Numbered from the stretch's first letter, positions 8,828 through 17,889 are shown. The stretch is 64,000 nucleotides of DNA from BJHL01 sp040378885 (GCA_046316615.1 JBKDAN010000007.1:1-64000), one strand, 5' to 3'. Notes: a model not told the origin generated them from the sequence alone. Numbers and translations are program-made.

Positions 8828-10357
8828 CTATGACTTCCGCATCACCGCGCTGTATGCGCCGTCGCGGTAGCGGGTGGGGCCTTCGCCGGGGGTGCCGGTG
8901 GGGAAGGTGCGGTCGTCGCTGAGGAGGGTGAGGTTGAGGTTTTCGCAGGCCCAGGCGGCTTGGTGTTCGTTTTCGGCGTGTTCCAAGCTGCAGGTGCTGT
9001 AGAGGAGTGTGCCGGTCGCGTTCAGCAGGCGCGTGCCGCGGCGGAGGATTTCACGCTGGATGGTGGTGAGGCGCGTGAGCTGGTCGGTGCCGGTGCCGGT
9101 GGCGGAGCTGATGGTGGTGGTGCTGACGTTGGTGGCGGCGGTGCGGTACTTGGCTTCGGGGCGGCGGGGCAGGACGCCTGTGTTGCTGCACGGGACGTCG
9201 AGCAGGACGAGGTCGGCGTTGCCCAGAGCGTAGCTTTCGCGCTCGACGGATTCGATGTCGATGACGCGGACGTTGGGGTTGCCCGCGTGCGTGGTGCGCA
9301 GCACGGCGAGGCGTGATTCGTCGGTGTCGGTCGCGAGGATGGTTGCAGCGGGGAACTGCATCGCGAGCTGTTTGGTCTTGGTGCCTTGGCCGGCACACAG
9401 ATCGACGATGACGCGGGGGGGGGGGGAGAGTTTGCTCACGCTGGCGATGGCTTTGGTGCTGGCGGCGTCTTGGACCCAGATGTCGGGGCGCGCGAGGACG
9501 TTGCGCAGTGTGCCGGGCTCGCCGATGAAGACGTGGTGGCCTGCGTCGCGGTGGGGCGTGAGGGCGTTTAAGTCGAGCGGTGTGGATGGGGATGCGTAAC
9601 GCGTGCAGAGCGTGACGCTGGGGAGCATGATGCCGTGGAGGGCGAGCTCGCGCGTGTGGTCGAAGCCCAAGGCTGCACGCCAGCCGGCGAGCAGATCGCT
9701 GGGGTGGCTGGTGACGATGGCGAGGCGGAGCTGGTCGTCTTCGGGCAGGAGGGGCGCGTGGAGTTTGAGGGCGCGGCCGTCGGCGAGGGGAATTTCGTCG
9801 CGTGCGAAGGAGTAGGTTTCGATGGTGTTGCGGCCGGGCATGCCGCCGACTTCGGTGGGCTGGGTGAAGACGACTTCAGCGATGCGACGCAGGCAGGCGT
9901 TGACGAGGCCGCTGGCGGCGGGGGTGATGGCTTTCTTGGTCCAGCCGACAGCTTCGTTGACGGCGGCCCACGGCGGGATGCGATCCAGGAACATCATCGC
10001 GCCGGCGGCGGTGACGAGGGCGGACTGGATGCCCGGCTCCAGGCGGCGCCAGGGGCGGCCCAGTGCGCTGCCGCAGAGGTAGCCGATGGTGTTCCAGCGG
10101 CGGACGGCGGCGTCGACCAGTGCGTGGGCGAGTGCGCCGTCGCGATCATCGAGGCGGGAGATGTCGGGGGCACGCTGGGAGAGGTCGGGGAAGCTGAGGG
10201 CGTGCTCGAGGTTGCAGGCGAAGGCGGCGTTCCAGGCGGTGGTGGGCGGGAGCGGGCGCGCGGGCGTGGGGACGAAACCGGGCGGCGGGCCGTCGAAGTC
10301 GTTGTCGGGTTCGATATGGCGGGCAGGGGAATTGTCGCGGGGGCCTTTGCGCTGCAA
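8828..10357 (-). CDS. rsmB: RsmB/NOL1-type rRNA cytosine-C5 methyltransferase
   Basis: 509 residues. A NusB-like helical N-terminal region is followed by a SAM-dependent RNA m5C methyltransferase domain: motif I DLCAGQGTKT, motif IV DVPCSNTGV with the PCS cysteine, and motif VI with the catalytic cysteine in YSTCSLEHAENE. The family methylates C967 (E. coli numbering) of 16S rRNA. The start is a TTG at 10357, with AAAGGA six bases upstream. Just before motif I the plus strand carries 12 consecutive G, read as Pro-Pro-Pro; a one-base slip would destroy the catalytic domain. It is divergent from the histidine kinase at 10421. Confidence 0.85.
   Translation of the reverse strand: MQRKGPRDNSPARHIEPDNDFDGPPPGFVPTPARPLPPTTAWNAAFACNLEHALSFPDLSQRAPDISRLDDRDGALAHALVDAAVRRWNTIGYLCGSALGRPWRRLEPGIQSALVTAAGAMMFLDRIPPWAAVNEAVGWTKKAITPAASGLVNACLRRIAEVVFTQPTEVGGMPGRNTIETYSFARDEIPLADGRALKLHAPLLPEDDQLRLAIVTSHPSDLLAGWRAALGFDHTRELALHGIMLPSVTLCTRYASPSTPLDLNALTPHRDAGHHVFIGEPGTLRNVLARPDIWVQDAASTKAIASVSKLSPPPRVIVDLCAGQGTKTKQLAMQFPAATILATDTDESRLAVLRTTHAGNPNVRVIDIESVERESYALGNADLVLLDVPCSNTGVLPRRPEAKYRTAATNVSTTTISSATGTGTDQLTRLTTIQREILRRGTRLLNATGTLLYSTCSLEHAENEHQAAWACENLNLTLLSDDRTFPTGTPGEGPTRYRDGAYSAVMRKS
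9415..9426. repeat. G12 homopolymer inside rsmB
   Basis: Twelve G on the plus strand (C on the coding strand) encode Ser-Pro-Pro-Pro-Arg just ahead of the SAM-binding motif. At this length both sides are in frame. Other mononucleotide runs noticed in the window stop at about 8. Confidence 0.8.
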
Positions 10358-10420
10358 CGATGATCCTTTGTGATGAGTGCGTCAGGTGTGACGCGGCGAG
10401 CATCGTAAGCGAAGCAGAGC

Positions 10421-12097
10421 ATGACGCAGCAGGCGAACAGTTCTGGCGGAAACGGCGGCACAAGCGGGGGCGGGACGCGGCGCGGGCTGCCGGCGCTGGG
10501 GCCGTTTTTTGATCGTCGCTCGCTGCGGCAGGTGGTGACGTCGCGCGAGGGCGGGCTGCTGGCGCGGATGCGGGTGCGGAAGAAGCTGCTGCTGCTGCAC
10601 ACGTTTTTCACGATTGCGCTGGGCGTTGCGCTGCTGGTGACGCTGCGGCCTGCGGTGAATGCGGTGGTGCGCGAGGCGGAGATTGAGAAGTCGATCATGC
10701 TGCTGGAGCTGGCGCGGCGGGTGCCTTCGTTTGTGAGTTCGGGCGCGTTGCCGGCGGATTTTGCGGGCGGGTCGACAGCTCGCACGGCGATGGGGACGGC
10801 GAGTGAGCTGGGCGTTGCTGGGACGGATTCACTCAATGCGATCAATGCGGCGGGTGCGCCGGTGCGGCTGGCGGGCTCGCGCATTGGGCCTGGTGCGCTG
10901 CTCTTTGTGCCTTCGAACGCGGGGCGCGGTGAGACGTTTGTTGCGCTGAGCGCGGTGGTGCCGCAGGCGCGGACGAGTGCGACGCGGTTGTACATTCTGA
11001 CGTTTGTCGCGCTGCTGACGATGTACCTGCTGGTGGCGATCGCGGCGGAGGCGCTGGTGCTGCCTCAGAGCGTGTATCGGCCGATTCGGCGGATGCTGGA
11101 GGCGGACGTTGCGGTGCAGCAGGGACGCAAGGATGCGGAACTGATTCCGGATGGGGCGATTCCGGGGGATGAACTTGGCGAGATCATGCGGAGTCGCAAT
11201 GAGAGCGTGCTGAAGCTGCGTAAGCAGGAAGCGGCGCTGAACTCGGCGCTGGCGAAGCTGGAAGAAGTGGCGAATGACCTGCGGACGAAGAATCACTTGC
11301 TCGAGACGGCGCAGCGGAACCTGGCGGATGCGGACAGGTTGGCGAGTCTCGGGATTATGTCGGCGGGCATTGCACACGAGTTGAATACGCCGCTGGCGGT
11401 GATCAAGGGATTGACCGAGCGCGTGCAGCAGACGCCTCATGGGATGTCGGCGGCGGATGCGGCGCTGATGCTGCGGGTGGTGGGGCGGCTGGAGCGGCTG
11501 AGCGAGAGTCTGCTGGATTACGCGCGGGTGCGGCCGCCTCGGAGCAGTGATACGGACATGCAGCAGACGGTGCAGGAAGCGGTGTTGCTGGTGAATCTGG
11601 ATCGCGATGCGCGGGATGTTGTGATTGTGAATGATGTGGCGGAGAACACGCGGGCGATTTGTGATGGCGACCGCATGGTGCAGGTGTTTGTGAATTTGAT
11701 TCGCAACGCGGTGGATGCGACGCGGACGATGGCGCGCGAGGCGGAGGAGCCGCGGCCGACGATTCGTGTGACGGCGGCGCGGCAGCGGATGAATAATCGT
11801 GAATTGCTGGTGATGCGTGTGACGGACGAGGGGCCTGGGATTGCGCCGGAAGTGCTGCCGCGGCTGTTTGAGCCGTTTGTGAGTACGCGGCTGGACAGCA
11901 AGGGGACGGGGCTGGGGTTGGCGGTTGCGGAAGGCATTGTGCGAGAGCACGGGGGATTGCTTAGGGCGAGCAACCGGGTGGATCGGCGCGGGGCGATGTT
12001 TGAAGTTTTACTGCCTGTGCTTGCGCAGGCGGCGGACAATGCACGGACGGCGGGGATGCCTCAAGCGGGCAACTCTGCTGATGGAGCGGTGATATGA
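10421..12097 (+). CDS. Sensor histidine kinase
   Basis: 558 residues. Two membrane segments (about 55-76 and 189-213) bracket a ~110-residue extracytoplasmic sensor region with no recognised fold. A HAMP-like/coiled-coil linker (~216-305) leads to the HisKA domain with the phospho-acceptor His319 (AGIAHELNTP) and to the ATPase domain: N box NLIRNAVDA (~425), G1 DEGPGIAP (~469) and G2 GTGLGL (495-500). It phosphorylates its partner regulator, whose ATG overlaps its TGA by four bases. Signal unknown. The first ~45 residues are Gly/Ser/Arg-rich and cytoplasmic. Confidence 0.88.
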   Translation: MTQQANSSGGNGGTSGGGTRRGLPALGPFFDRRSLRQVVTSREGGLLARMRVRKKLLLLHTFFTIALGVALLVTLRPAVNAVVREAEIEKSIMLLELARRVPSFVSSGALPADFAGGSTARTAMGTASELGVAGTDSLNAINAAGAPVRLAGSRIGPGALLFVPSNAGRGETFVALSAVVPQARTSATRLYILTFVALLTMYLLVAIAAEALVLPQSVYRPIRRMLEADVAVQQGRKDAELIPDGAIPGDELGEIMRSRNESVLKLRKQEAALNSALAKLEEVANDLRTKNHLLETAQRNLADADRLASLGIMSAGIAHELNTPLAVIKGLTERVQQTPHGMSAADAALMLRVVGRLERLSESLLDYARVRPPRSSDTDMQQTVQEAVLLVNLDRDARDVVIVNDVAENTRAICDGDRMVQVFVNLIRNAVDATRTMAREAEEPRPTIRVTAARQRMNNRELLVMRVTDEGPGIAPEVLPRLFEPFVSTRLDSKGTGLGLAVAEGIVREHGGLLRASNRVDRRGAMFEVLLPVLAQAADNARTAGMPQAGNSADGAVI

Positions 12098-12747
12098 CGC
12101 AGCAGCCTGTGAATCCGGTGGAAGTGGCGGCGGATGCGCCGGTGACGCCTGCTTTGAGCATCATCGTGCTGGATGATGATGATGATTTTCGGGACTTCCT
12201 GCGGGGTGCGCTGGAAGGTGACGGTCATGATGTTCGCGCGGCGGCGACGCCTGCGCAGTTGTTTGATGCGTGCGAGCTGCGGCTGCCCGATGTGGTGCTG
12301 CTGGACATGAAGATGGGGCGGTACTCGGGCGATGAGGTGCTGACGGAGATTCGCAAGCGGTGGAGCAAGCTGTGTGTGATCGTCGTGACGGGCTATCCGA
12401 CGATGGACAACATGCGGCAGACATTCAAGCAAGATGTGTTTGATTACATCGCCAAGCCGTTCAGTATGGATGAGCTGCGGCGGAGCTTGCAGCAGGCGGT
12501 GACGGCGCTGGGGCTGGGGCAGCGGCCGCAGGACCGGTTGCGGTTGGAACTGGGGCGGCACGTGCGATTGGCGCGGACGGAGCGCTCGTGGACGCTGAAG
12601 GAACTGAGCGAAGCGAGCAATGTGAGTGTGAGTCAGCTCAGCAGCATTGAGCGCGGGGCGCACTTGCCGAGTTTGGAAAGTCTGGTGGCGATCGCGATTG
12701 CGCTGGATCGCAAGCCGAGTGTGTGGATGGAGGGGGCGGGGTTGTGA
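12094..12747 (+). CDS. Response regulator: REC domain plus XRE-type helix-turn-helix
   Basis: 217 residues. The receiver domain (~20-140) has the acidic pocket LDDDDDF, phospho-acceptor Asp71 (LLDMKM), Thr99 and Lys121. The C-terminus (~149-215) is an XRE/Cro-type helix-turn-helix (LGRHVRLARTERSWTLKELS...VSVSQLSSIERG), not one of the common OmpR, NarL or Fis domains. It should bind DNA and act as a transcription factor controlled by phosphorylation from the kinase next door, with which it is translationally coupled (ATGA). Both proteins begin MTQQ. No target operator can be named. Confidence 0.88.
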   Translation: MTQQPVNPVEVAADAPVTPALSIIVLDDDDDFRDFLRGALEGDGHDVRAAATPAQLFDACELRLPDVVLLDMKMGRYSGDEVLTEIRKRWSKLCVIVVTGYPTMDNMRQTFKQDVFDYIAKPFSMDELRRSLQQAVTALGLGQRPQDRLRLELGRHVRLARTERSWTLKELSEASNVSVSQLSSIERGAHLPSLESLVAIAIALDRKPSVWMEGAGL

Positions 12748-12756
12748 GGGGACGGA

Positions 12757-12812
12757 GAACGGAGAACGGAGAACGGGGAACAGAGAACGGAGAGCAGAGA
12801 ACAGGGAGCGGG
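12757..12812 (+). repeat. Tandem heptamer array B (GAACGGA-type, 8 units)
   Basis: Eight 7-base units (GAACGGA, GAACGGG, GAACAGA, GAGCAGA and similar) between the convergent stops at 12747 and 12822. Same unit as arrays A, C and D. Confidence 0.85.
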
Positions 12813-12821
12813 GACTCTGCT

Positions 12822-13778
12822 CTAGTAGACTTCCATGAAGACTCGGCGGGTGGGTTTTACTTGTTTGTGGAGCATGGTGCGCTGCCAGTTGTGCACGTCG
12901 GCGATGGCGGCGGTGTCGGCTTCGATGTATTGCTCGCGGGTGTCGGGCTTCAGCGTGGTGGTGATGCGCTGGAGGACGCCCAGTTCCATGCCGGCGATGC
13001 CGCAGATGTAGATGAGGCCGCGTGAGCTGGCGAGGATCGGTTCGATCTGGTCGCGGCTGTGGGTGATCTGGTCGTGGGCGTACATCGCGGGCTTGCCGTC
13101 GGGTTGCTTTTCGCGTGAGAGGGCGGGGATGTAGTGGAAGTTGGGCATGGCGGCGGCGAGCTGCTGCATTTGCTTGTGATAGAGCAGGTCGGTGGCGTAG
13201 GGGGAGCCCATGACGAGGGCGCAGCGGGATTGGGGGGCGCGCTGGGCGAGTTCCATGAGCATGCCGCGGAAGGGGGCGATGCCGGTGCCTGTGGCGAAGA
13301 AGACGTAGTCGTGCTCTTCGGGCTTGAGAGGGAGGACGAAGCGCTTGCCGCTGGGGCCGGTGAGCTGGACTTTGTCGCCTGGCCTTAGATCGCAGATGTA
13401 GTTGCTGGCGACGCCTGTGTAGAGCTTGCCAGTTTCCCAGTGCTCGTCGATGAGGCGCTTGACGGTGGTGGCGACGACGGTGCCTTTGCCGTCTTCGCCG
13501 AAGGTGGGCGAAGCGAGGCTGTAGAGGCGGAGCTTGTGGGGCTTGTTGTTGGCATCGACGCCGGGGGGAAGGACGCCGAAGCTCTGCCCTGCGACGAAGG
13601 AGCCTGCGAGGGGCGTGCCTGCGATGTCGAAGGCGACGTGGCGGACGAAGCCTGCGGCCTTGCTGCTGGCGGTGCAGCGCTCGTTGCTCACGACCGTGCC
13701 TGTGACGGGCGCGGCGGGCATGGCGATGTGCATCTGGGCGGGCGTGAGGGTGGGGCCGGGCAGCGAAGTGGTGGACAT
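12822..13778 (-). CDS. Plant-type ferredoxin-NADP+ reductase (PetH-like)
   Basis: 318 residues. FAD-binding RLYSLAS (84-90) and a second FAD contact GVASNYIC (122-129) are followed by the NADP-binding half with GTGIAPFRGM (164-173), YICGIAGME (257-265) and the aromatic C-terminus ending EVY, all hallmarks of the plant/cyanobacterial FNR family. It moves electrons between NADPH and ferredoxin or flavodoxin. ATG at 13778 is preferred; an in-frame ATG at 13817 would add 13 residues. It diverges from a cytochrome P450 only 85 bases away, so it is the obvious candidate to supply that P450 with electrons through a ferredoxin coded elsewhere. Confidence 0.87.
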   Translation of the reverse strand: MSTTSLPGPTLTPAQMHIAMPAAPVTGTVVSNERCTASSKAAGFVRHVAFDIAGTPLAGSFVAGQSFGVLPPGVDANNKPHKLRLYSLASPTFGEDGKGTVVATTVKRLIDEHWETGKLYTGVASNYICDLRPGDKVQLTGPSGKRFVLPLKPEEHDYVFFATGTGIAPFRGMLMELAQRAPQSRCALVMGSPYATDLLYHKQMQQLAAAMPNFHYIPALSREKQPDGKPAMYAHDQITHSRDQIEPILASSRGLIYICGIAGMELGVLQRITTTLKPDTREQYIEADTAAIADVHNWQRTMLHKQVKPTRRVFMEVY

Positions 13779-13785
13779 TGTGCAG

Positions 13786-13791
13786 AGGGTA
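13786..13791 (-). promoter_or_regulatory. -10-like box before FNR gene
   Basis: On the minus strand TACCCT ends 7 bases before the ATG at 13778; there is no Shine-Dalgarno site. Confidence 0.3.
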
Positions 13792-13851
13792 GAGAGGTGT
13801 TGCGGGTTCGTGTACATGCGGTGGTGCGACAGGTGCGAGCAACGCGCTCGC

Positions 13852-13857
13852 TATCAT
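13852..13857 (+). promoter_or_regulatory. -10-like box before P450 gene
   Basis: TATCAT followed by 6 bases and the ATG at 13864. The identical hexamer and spacing occur before acs. No ribosome site is present. Confidence 0.4.
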
Positions 13858-13863
13858 TTTGTG

Positions 13864-15447
13864 ATGTCAGCAACGCCTGATTCTGGAGCGGTCGAACAGA
13901 CGCATGGGGGCCACGAGGTGGGCGAGACGAAAGGCTCATCGCTTCGCAGGCGGCTTGCACGCATTGGCGGACAGCTCCGCGGGAAGAATCCGTTTGGGGG
14001 CTCGATTTCGCCGGGGAGAGTCGCGCTCTTGGCGCCATTTTCGGGGCGACCATCGCTGCCATTTCCGCATCCGTGGAACTATCACGAGCCGCTGCGGATT
14101 CTGGACACGTTCTTTCATGGAGCGGATGCGGAGCCGGACTTTGGCGCGCGGCACAATCGCTATCTGGATGTGCCGGGGTTTATGCCGGTCCTGGTGACGC
14201 GCGATCCGGCGATCATCAAGGCGATCTCGGCGGCGACGGGTGACAAGCCGGGGCAGTTTGATCGGGACACGCTGCCCATTGGCGGGATTGCGCGAGCGAC
14301 GGGGAAGCTGACGCTGATTGCGTCGAACGGGGCGGAGTGGCGGGCGCAGAAGCAGATGGCCGCGCCGCCATTTGCGAAGTCGACGTTGTTTCAGCCGGAG
14401 GTGTTTGAGGAGTTTGAGAAGACGTTTCGGCGGACAGCATCGGAGCGATTGCAAGCGGTGAAGCAGCGGGTGCAGGAGACGGGGAAGCCATCACTGCGGC
14501 TGCAGCTTGAGCCTGAGATCAAGGCGGTGATGCTTGAGATGCTGGTGAACAACTTTTTCGGCGCATCGCTTACGGCGGAGCAGGTGCGGAACCGGGATGT
14601 GCCTGCGCTGGATGATTTTGTTGATCGCATTGTGCGTGACACGGTGGTGAACATGGTGGGGTGCCCGCTGCACAAGCTGCCTCGGTGGATGCGCGGCGGT
14701 GTGAAGGCGGAGCAAGCCAAGGCGACGTTTGAGCGATTGACGGACAGCACGCTGGAGCCGCGAGCGCGCAGCGCGGGGCTGTGGCGGCAGTTCAAGTCTG
14801 ATGCGCCGGATGAGGCGCTGAAGCCGAACATTCGGGCGTTTTTGGCGGGGGCGGTGGAAGCGTCGACTTCTTACGCGGCGTGGGCGCTCTCGCACCTGGC
14901 ACGGAATGTCGAGGCGCAGCAGAAGCTGTTTGAAGAAGTGCGGGATGTGGAGGAGTACAACCCCGAGTCGCTCAAGCGGCTTCCGTACCTGGGTTGTGTG
15001 CTGAATGAGACGATGCGGCTGACGCCTGCGTTGTACTTTCATCCGCGGCGGCCCACGGTTGACACGGTGATTCGGACGGATGCGGGGCAGACGCTTCATG
15101 TGCCGCGGGGCACGCACATCTTGATGGATATCTGGCATGCGAACCGGCATGAGGACCACTGGGGTGTGGGTGTGACGGGGCATCCGGCCGACAAGTTTGT
15201 GCCTGAGCGGTGGTGGGGACGTGATGCGACGGAACTGGGCACGCGCGAGTGGATGCACTTTGGGTATGGACACGGGCCGCGGTTTTGTCCGGGGAAGAAT
15301 CTGGGGCAGTTGGAAGTGGCGCTGGTGGTGGGGGCGGTCGTGAAGTTGTTTGAGCTGCGAGCGGTAGATGGGGCGGGGGCTGCGCGGGCGGGGGTCTCGA
15401 CGAAGCCGGCGGATGGGGTGTTGATTGATTTGCGGGTGCGCGAGTGA
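13864..15447 (+). CDS. Cytochrome P450
   Basis: 527 residues, with a hydrophilic extension of ~50 residues before the P450 fold. Signatures: ExxR as E382-x-x-R385 (NETMR), the heme-binding loop FGYGHGPRFCPGKNLG with proximal Cys475, and the PERW motif near 447. In the I-helix the usual acid-threonine pair reads E332-A333 followed by Ser334-Thr335, so the oxygen-activating residues are shifted or altered. No membrane anchor is evident, so it is a soluble, class I-like enzyme needing ferredoxin and a reductase; the divergent FNR gene fits that role. Substrate unknown. The frame is open further upstream, but the ATG at 13864 lies next to a TATCAT box. Confidence 0.88.
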   Translation: MSATPDSGAVEQTHGGHEVGETKGSSLRRRLARIGGQLRGKNPFGGSISPGRVALLAPFSGRPSLPFPHPWNYHEPLRILDTFFHGADAEPDFGARHNRYLDVPGFMPVLVTRDPAIIKAISAATGDKPGQFDRDTLPIGGIARATGKLTLIASNGAEWRAQKQMAAPPFAKSTLFQPEVFEEFEKTFRRTASERLQAVKQRVQETGKPSLRLQLEPEIKAVMLEMLVNNFFGASLTAEQVRNRDVPALDDFVDRIVRDTVVNMVGCPLHKLPRWMRGGVKAEQAKATFERLTDSTLEPRARSAGLWRQFKSDAPDEALKPNIRAFLAGAVEASTSYAAWALSHLARNVEAQQKLFEEVRDVEEYNPESLKRLPYLGCVLNETMRLTPALYFHPRRPTVDTVIRTDAGQTLHVPRGTHILMDIWHANRHEDHWGVGVTGHPADKFVPERWWGRDATELGTREWMHFGYGHGPRFCPGKNLGQLEVALVVGAVVKLFELRAVDGAGAARAGVSTKPADGVLIDLRVRE

Positions 15448-15532
15448 TGGTGGTGCGAGAGGCGTTGGTAAGTCTGAAGGTGACGTGGCCGTTCCTGCGC
15501 ATGGTCGGACGGCGTGGCAGATTGGTTTCTGC

Positions 15533-15538
15533 TATCCT
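15533..15538 (+). promoter_or_regulatory. -10-like box before MCE gene
   Basis: TATCCT ends 8 bases before the ATG at 15547; no ribosome site. Confidence 0.3.
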
Positions 15539-15546
15539 CATGCCGC

Positions 15547-16854
15547 ATGGCTGCGCACTCTCAACGGAACAATGTCTTGGCCGGGTTGTTTGTGATCAGT
15601 TCGATCATCCTGGGGGTGTGGGTGGCGTTCATGCTCACGGATCGCGGGCCCGGGGCGGGCGGGATGCCGTTTTTCATTCGGTTTTCGATTGATGATGGCG
15701 CAGCGGGCTTGCAGAGCGGGTCGCCTGTGCTGCTGGGCGGCGTGCAGGTGGGGCGCGTAAAGGGTGTGGCGTTTGAGACGACGCCTGCGGGGGAAGCGAC
15801 GGGCATTAAGGTGGAAGTGGAAGTGCGGCCTGATCTGGTGCTGCATGAAGATGCGGGCGTGTACCTTGAGAAGCCCCTGCTGGGGACGTTGAGCAGCATC
15901 AACATCGCGAGCGTCGGCACGGCGACGGCGACGCCTTTCCAGGGTGTTTCGGCGAAGATTGAAAAGGGCGATGTGGTGATGGCCAACATCGCGCCGCCGG
16001 GCTTCTTGGCACAGGCAGGGTTTGGGCCTGAGCAGGTCAATCAGTTGCAGAACACGCTCAAGAGTCTGGAGAAGAGCGTGGGCAATGTTGAGGGGCTGAT
16101 CGACAAGGGGTCGCCTGAGATCACCGGCGCGATCAGTGATATGCGTGCGACTGTGCAGCAGGCGCGGGCGAGCTTTGCGGAGTGGGACGCGAGCGTGCGG
16201 CGCACGCTAGCGAGCGCGGAAGGGGCGGCGAAGGATGTTGATATCGCGACCAATCAGGCGGAGGCGCTGATCACGGACGCGCGGGCGGCGGTGGCGAGCG
16301 GCAAGGCTGCGCTGGATGAAGTGCGGACGATCATCACGGATAATCGTCAGCGCATTGAGCAGATCATCGCGAGTGTGAATGACGCGACGGGGAAGATCAA
16401 TGCGGAAAGTGTGCCGCTTTTGAATGATGCGCTGCGTGATGCACGCGGGGCGATGGCCCAGGCGCAGCAGGCGTTGGCGGATGTGAACACGCTGGTGGTG
16501 GAGCAGCGGCCCAATATTCGCGCGGGGATGGCGAACTTTCGGTTGACGGCGGAGCAACTGAAGCTGACGGCGGTCGAAGTGCGCAGCCAGCCTTGGCGGT
16601 TGCTGCACCAGCCGACGAACAAGGAACTGTCAAGCCAAGTGATTTACGACGCGACGCGGAACTACGCGCAGGCAGCGAGCAGTATTCGTGCGGCGGCGGA
16701 GACGCTCAGTGAGCTGAGCCTGCGCCAGCAGGCGCTGGGTGATGCTGAACTCGCGAAGCGATTGACGGCTGCGGGCGAAGAGCTGGCGAACAGCATGAAG
16801 GACTTCCGCGAGGCGGAAGATGGACTGCTGGATAAGTTGATTGAGCAGGAGTGA
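15547..16854 (+). CDS. MCE/MlaD-domain protein
   Basis: 435 residues. An N-terminal membrane anchor (~10-30, LAGLFVISSIILGVWVAF) is followed by one MCE domain (~38-115) with the LLGGVQVGRVKGV strand pair, then a long Ala/Gln-rich coiled coil to the C-terminus. MlaD-type proteins form periplasmic hexamers that carry phospholipids or other lipids between membranes with an MlaE permease and MlaF ATPase. Neither partner is encoded nearby. The long coiled coil suggests a PqiB/LetB- or Mce-like needle rather than the short E. coli MlaD. Confidence 0.82.
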   Translation: MAAHSQRNNVLAGLFVISSIILGVWVAFMLTDRGPGAGGMPFFIRFSIDDGAAGLQSGSPVLLGGVQVGRVKGVAFETTPAGEATGIKVEVEVRPDLVLHEDAGVYLEKPLLGTLSSINIASVGTATATPFQGVSAKIEKGDVVMANIAPPGFLAQAGFGPEQVNQLQNTLKSLEKSVGNVEGLIDKGSPEITGAISDMRATVQQARASFAEWDASVRRTLASAEGAAKDVDIATNQAEALITDARAAVASGKAALDEVRTIITDNRQRIEQIIASVNDATGKINAESVPLLNDALRDARGAMAQAQQALADVNTLVVEQRPNIRAGMANFRLTAEQLKLTAVEVRSQPWRLLHQPTNKELSSQVIYDATRNYAQAASSIRAAAETLSELSLRQQALGDAELAKRLTAAGEELANSMKDFREAEDGLLDKLIEQE

Positions 16855-16912
16855 GTGGGAGCAGGCACGAAGGCACGGAGGGGGGGCGATAGGTGCCGGG
16901 GGTGTGCTTCGT

Positions 16913-17656
16913 TTAGCGGCCGGAGCCGATGGCGGCGTGAATGGGGACCAGCAGGTTGGGGACGATGCGGTGCTGGATGAGGTCTTCGCCCATTTTGGTC
17001 AGGCGGGTGAAGGCGGTGGTCAGCTCTTTGAGATCGCTGATGGGGCCCAGCTTGCGCATGGTGAGGTAGATGCTGATGGGTTCGCCCAGTTCGGGGTCGC
17101 GCGGGCGGAGCATGACGGGGCGCGTCTTGACCTCGGCGTAGACCTCGAACTCCTTGCTGGCGCCCAGCGTGACGCCCAGCGTGGGCTGGAAGTCGCTGAG
17201 GGTGGCGTGGGGAATGTCCATGAGGCCGGCGAGGGGGCTGCCTGCGAGCAGGGCGTCGTGCACGATCTGGTCGTGGTTGCCCTGAGCCATGAGGTCGAAG
17301 CCGAAGAGGACTTCGAGATGGTCGACGTCGAGGGGTGAGATGGAGAGGTAGGACGGGGCGGTGTCGAGCACGAGCTGGTGGATGCCGTAACACTCGGTCA
17401 GGGATTCGGCGTTGACGCAGCCGCTGCGGATGCTGGTGCCTTTGACGGCGAGCCAGCGGTGGGGCATTTCCTGCGGGTTGCTTTCGAGGGCGAGCTCGTC
17501 GCGATACTTGCGGAAGCCGATCATCTGGGGATAGGACTTACGGACGCGCTCGTAGAAGTCGAGTATGGTCTCGCGTGTGCGAGGGAGTTCCATCTTGACC
17601 TGCAACTTCTGGTTGACGTAAAAATCAGCGCAGAGTGCCTTGAAGCTTTCGGCCAT
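16913..17656 (-). CDS. Conserved hypothetical protein
   Basis: 247 residues, soluble, with no membrane segment and no motif I can assign. Composition and even hydrophobic pattern indicate a folded α/β protein. ATG at 17656 has GGAG about 10 bases upstream. It is convergent with the MCE gene; the 58-base gap holds a short doublet of a GGCACGAA-like octamer near 16864-16879. No function is proposed. Confidence 0.65.
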   Translation of the reverse strand: MAESFKALCADFYVNQKLQVKMELPRTRETILDFYERVRKSYPQMIGFRKYRDELALESNPQEMPHRWLAVKGTSIRSGCVNAESLTECYGIHQLVLDTAPSYLSISPLDVDHLEVLFGFDLMAQGNHDQIVHDALLAGSPLAGLMDIPHATLSDFQPTLGVTLGASKEFEVYAEVKTRPVMLRPRDPELGEPISIYLTMRKLGPISDLKELTTAFTRLTKMGEDLIQHRIVPNLLVPIHAAIGSGR

Positions 17657-17889
17657 ATGTCCACTCTCCGAGGGCGCGCGATGCGGGAACGCGCGAGGGC
17701 TGGAAGCCCTTGGTCACTTGACGCCGAACCGGCAAGCCACGGCGACGAGCGGCATGGTAGCAAGAAACGTCGGGAAATCGAAGCGTTTTCGTGTTTGACC
17801 AACCACTTGACAGGATTCTCAGACGCGAGAGGCTGCGAGGCGCGCGCGGCAGGCGTGAATATCGGAATGAGTCGGCAGAAAACGCCGAT

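Noticed and set aside
12061..13857. 598-codon minus-strand frame across the response regulator and FNR
   Set aside because: Arg/His/Pro-rich shadow in a different frame from the true FNR; it crosses heptamer array B, which is non-coding.
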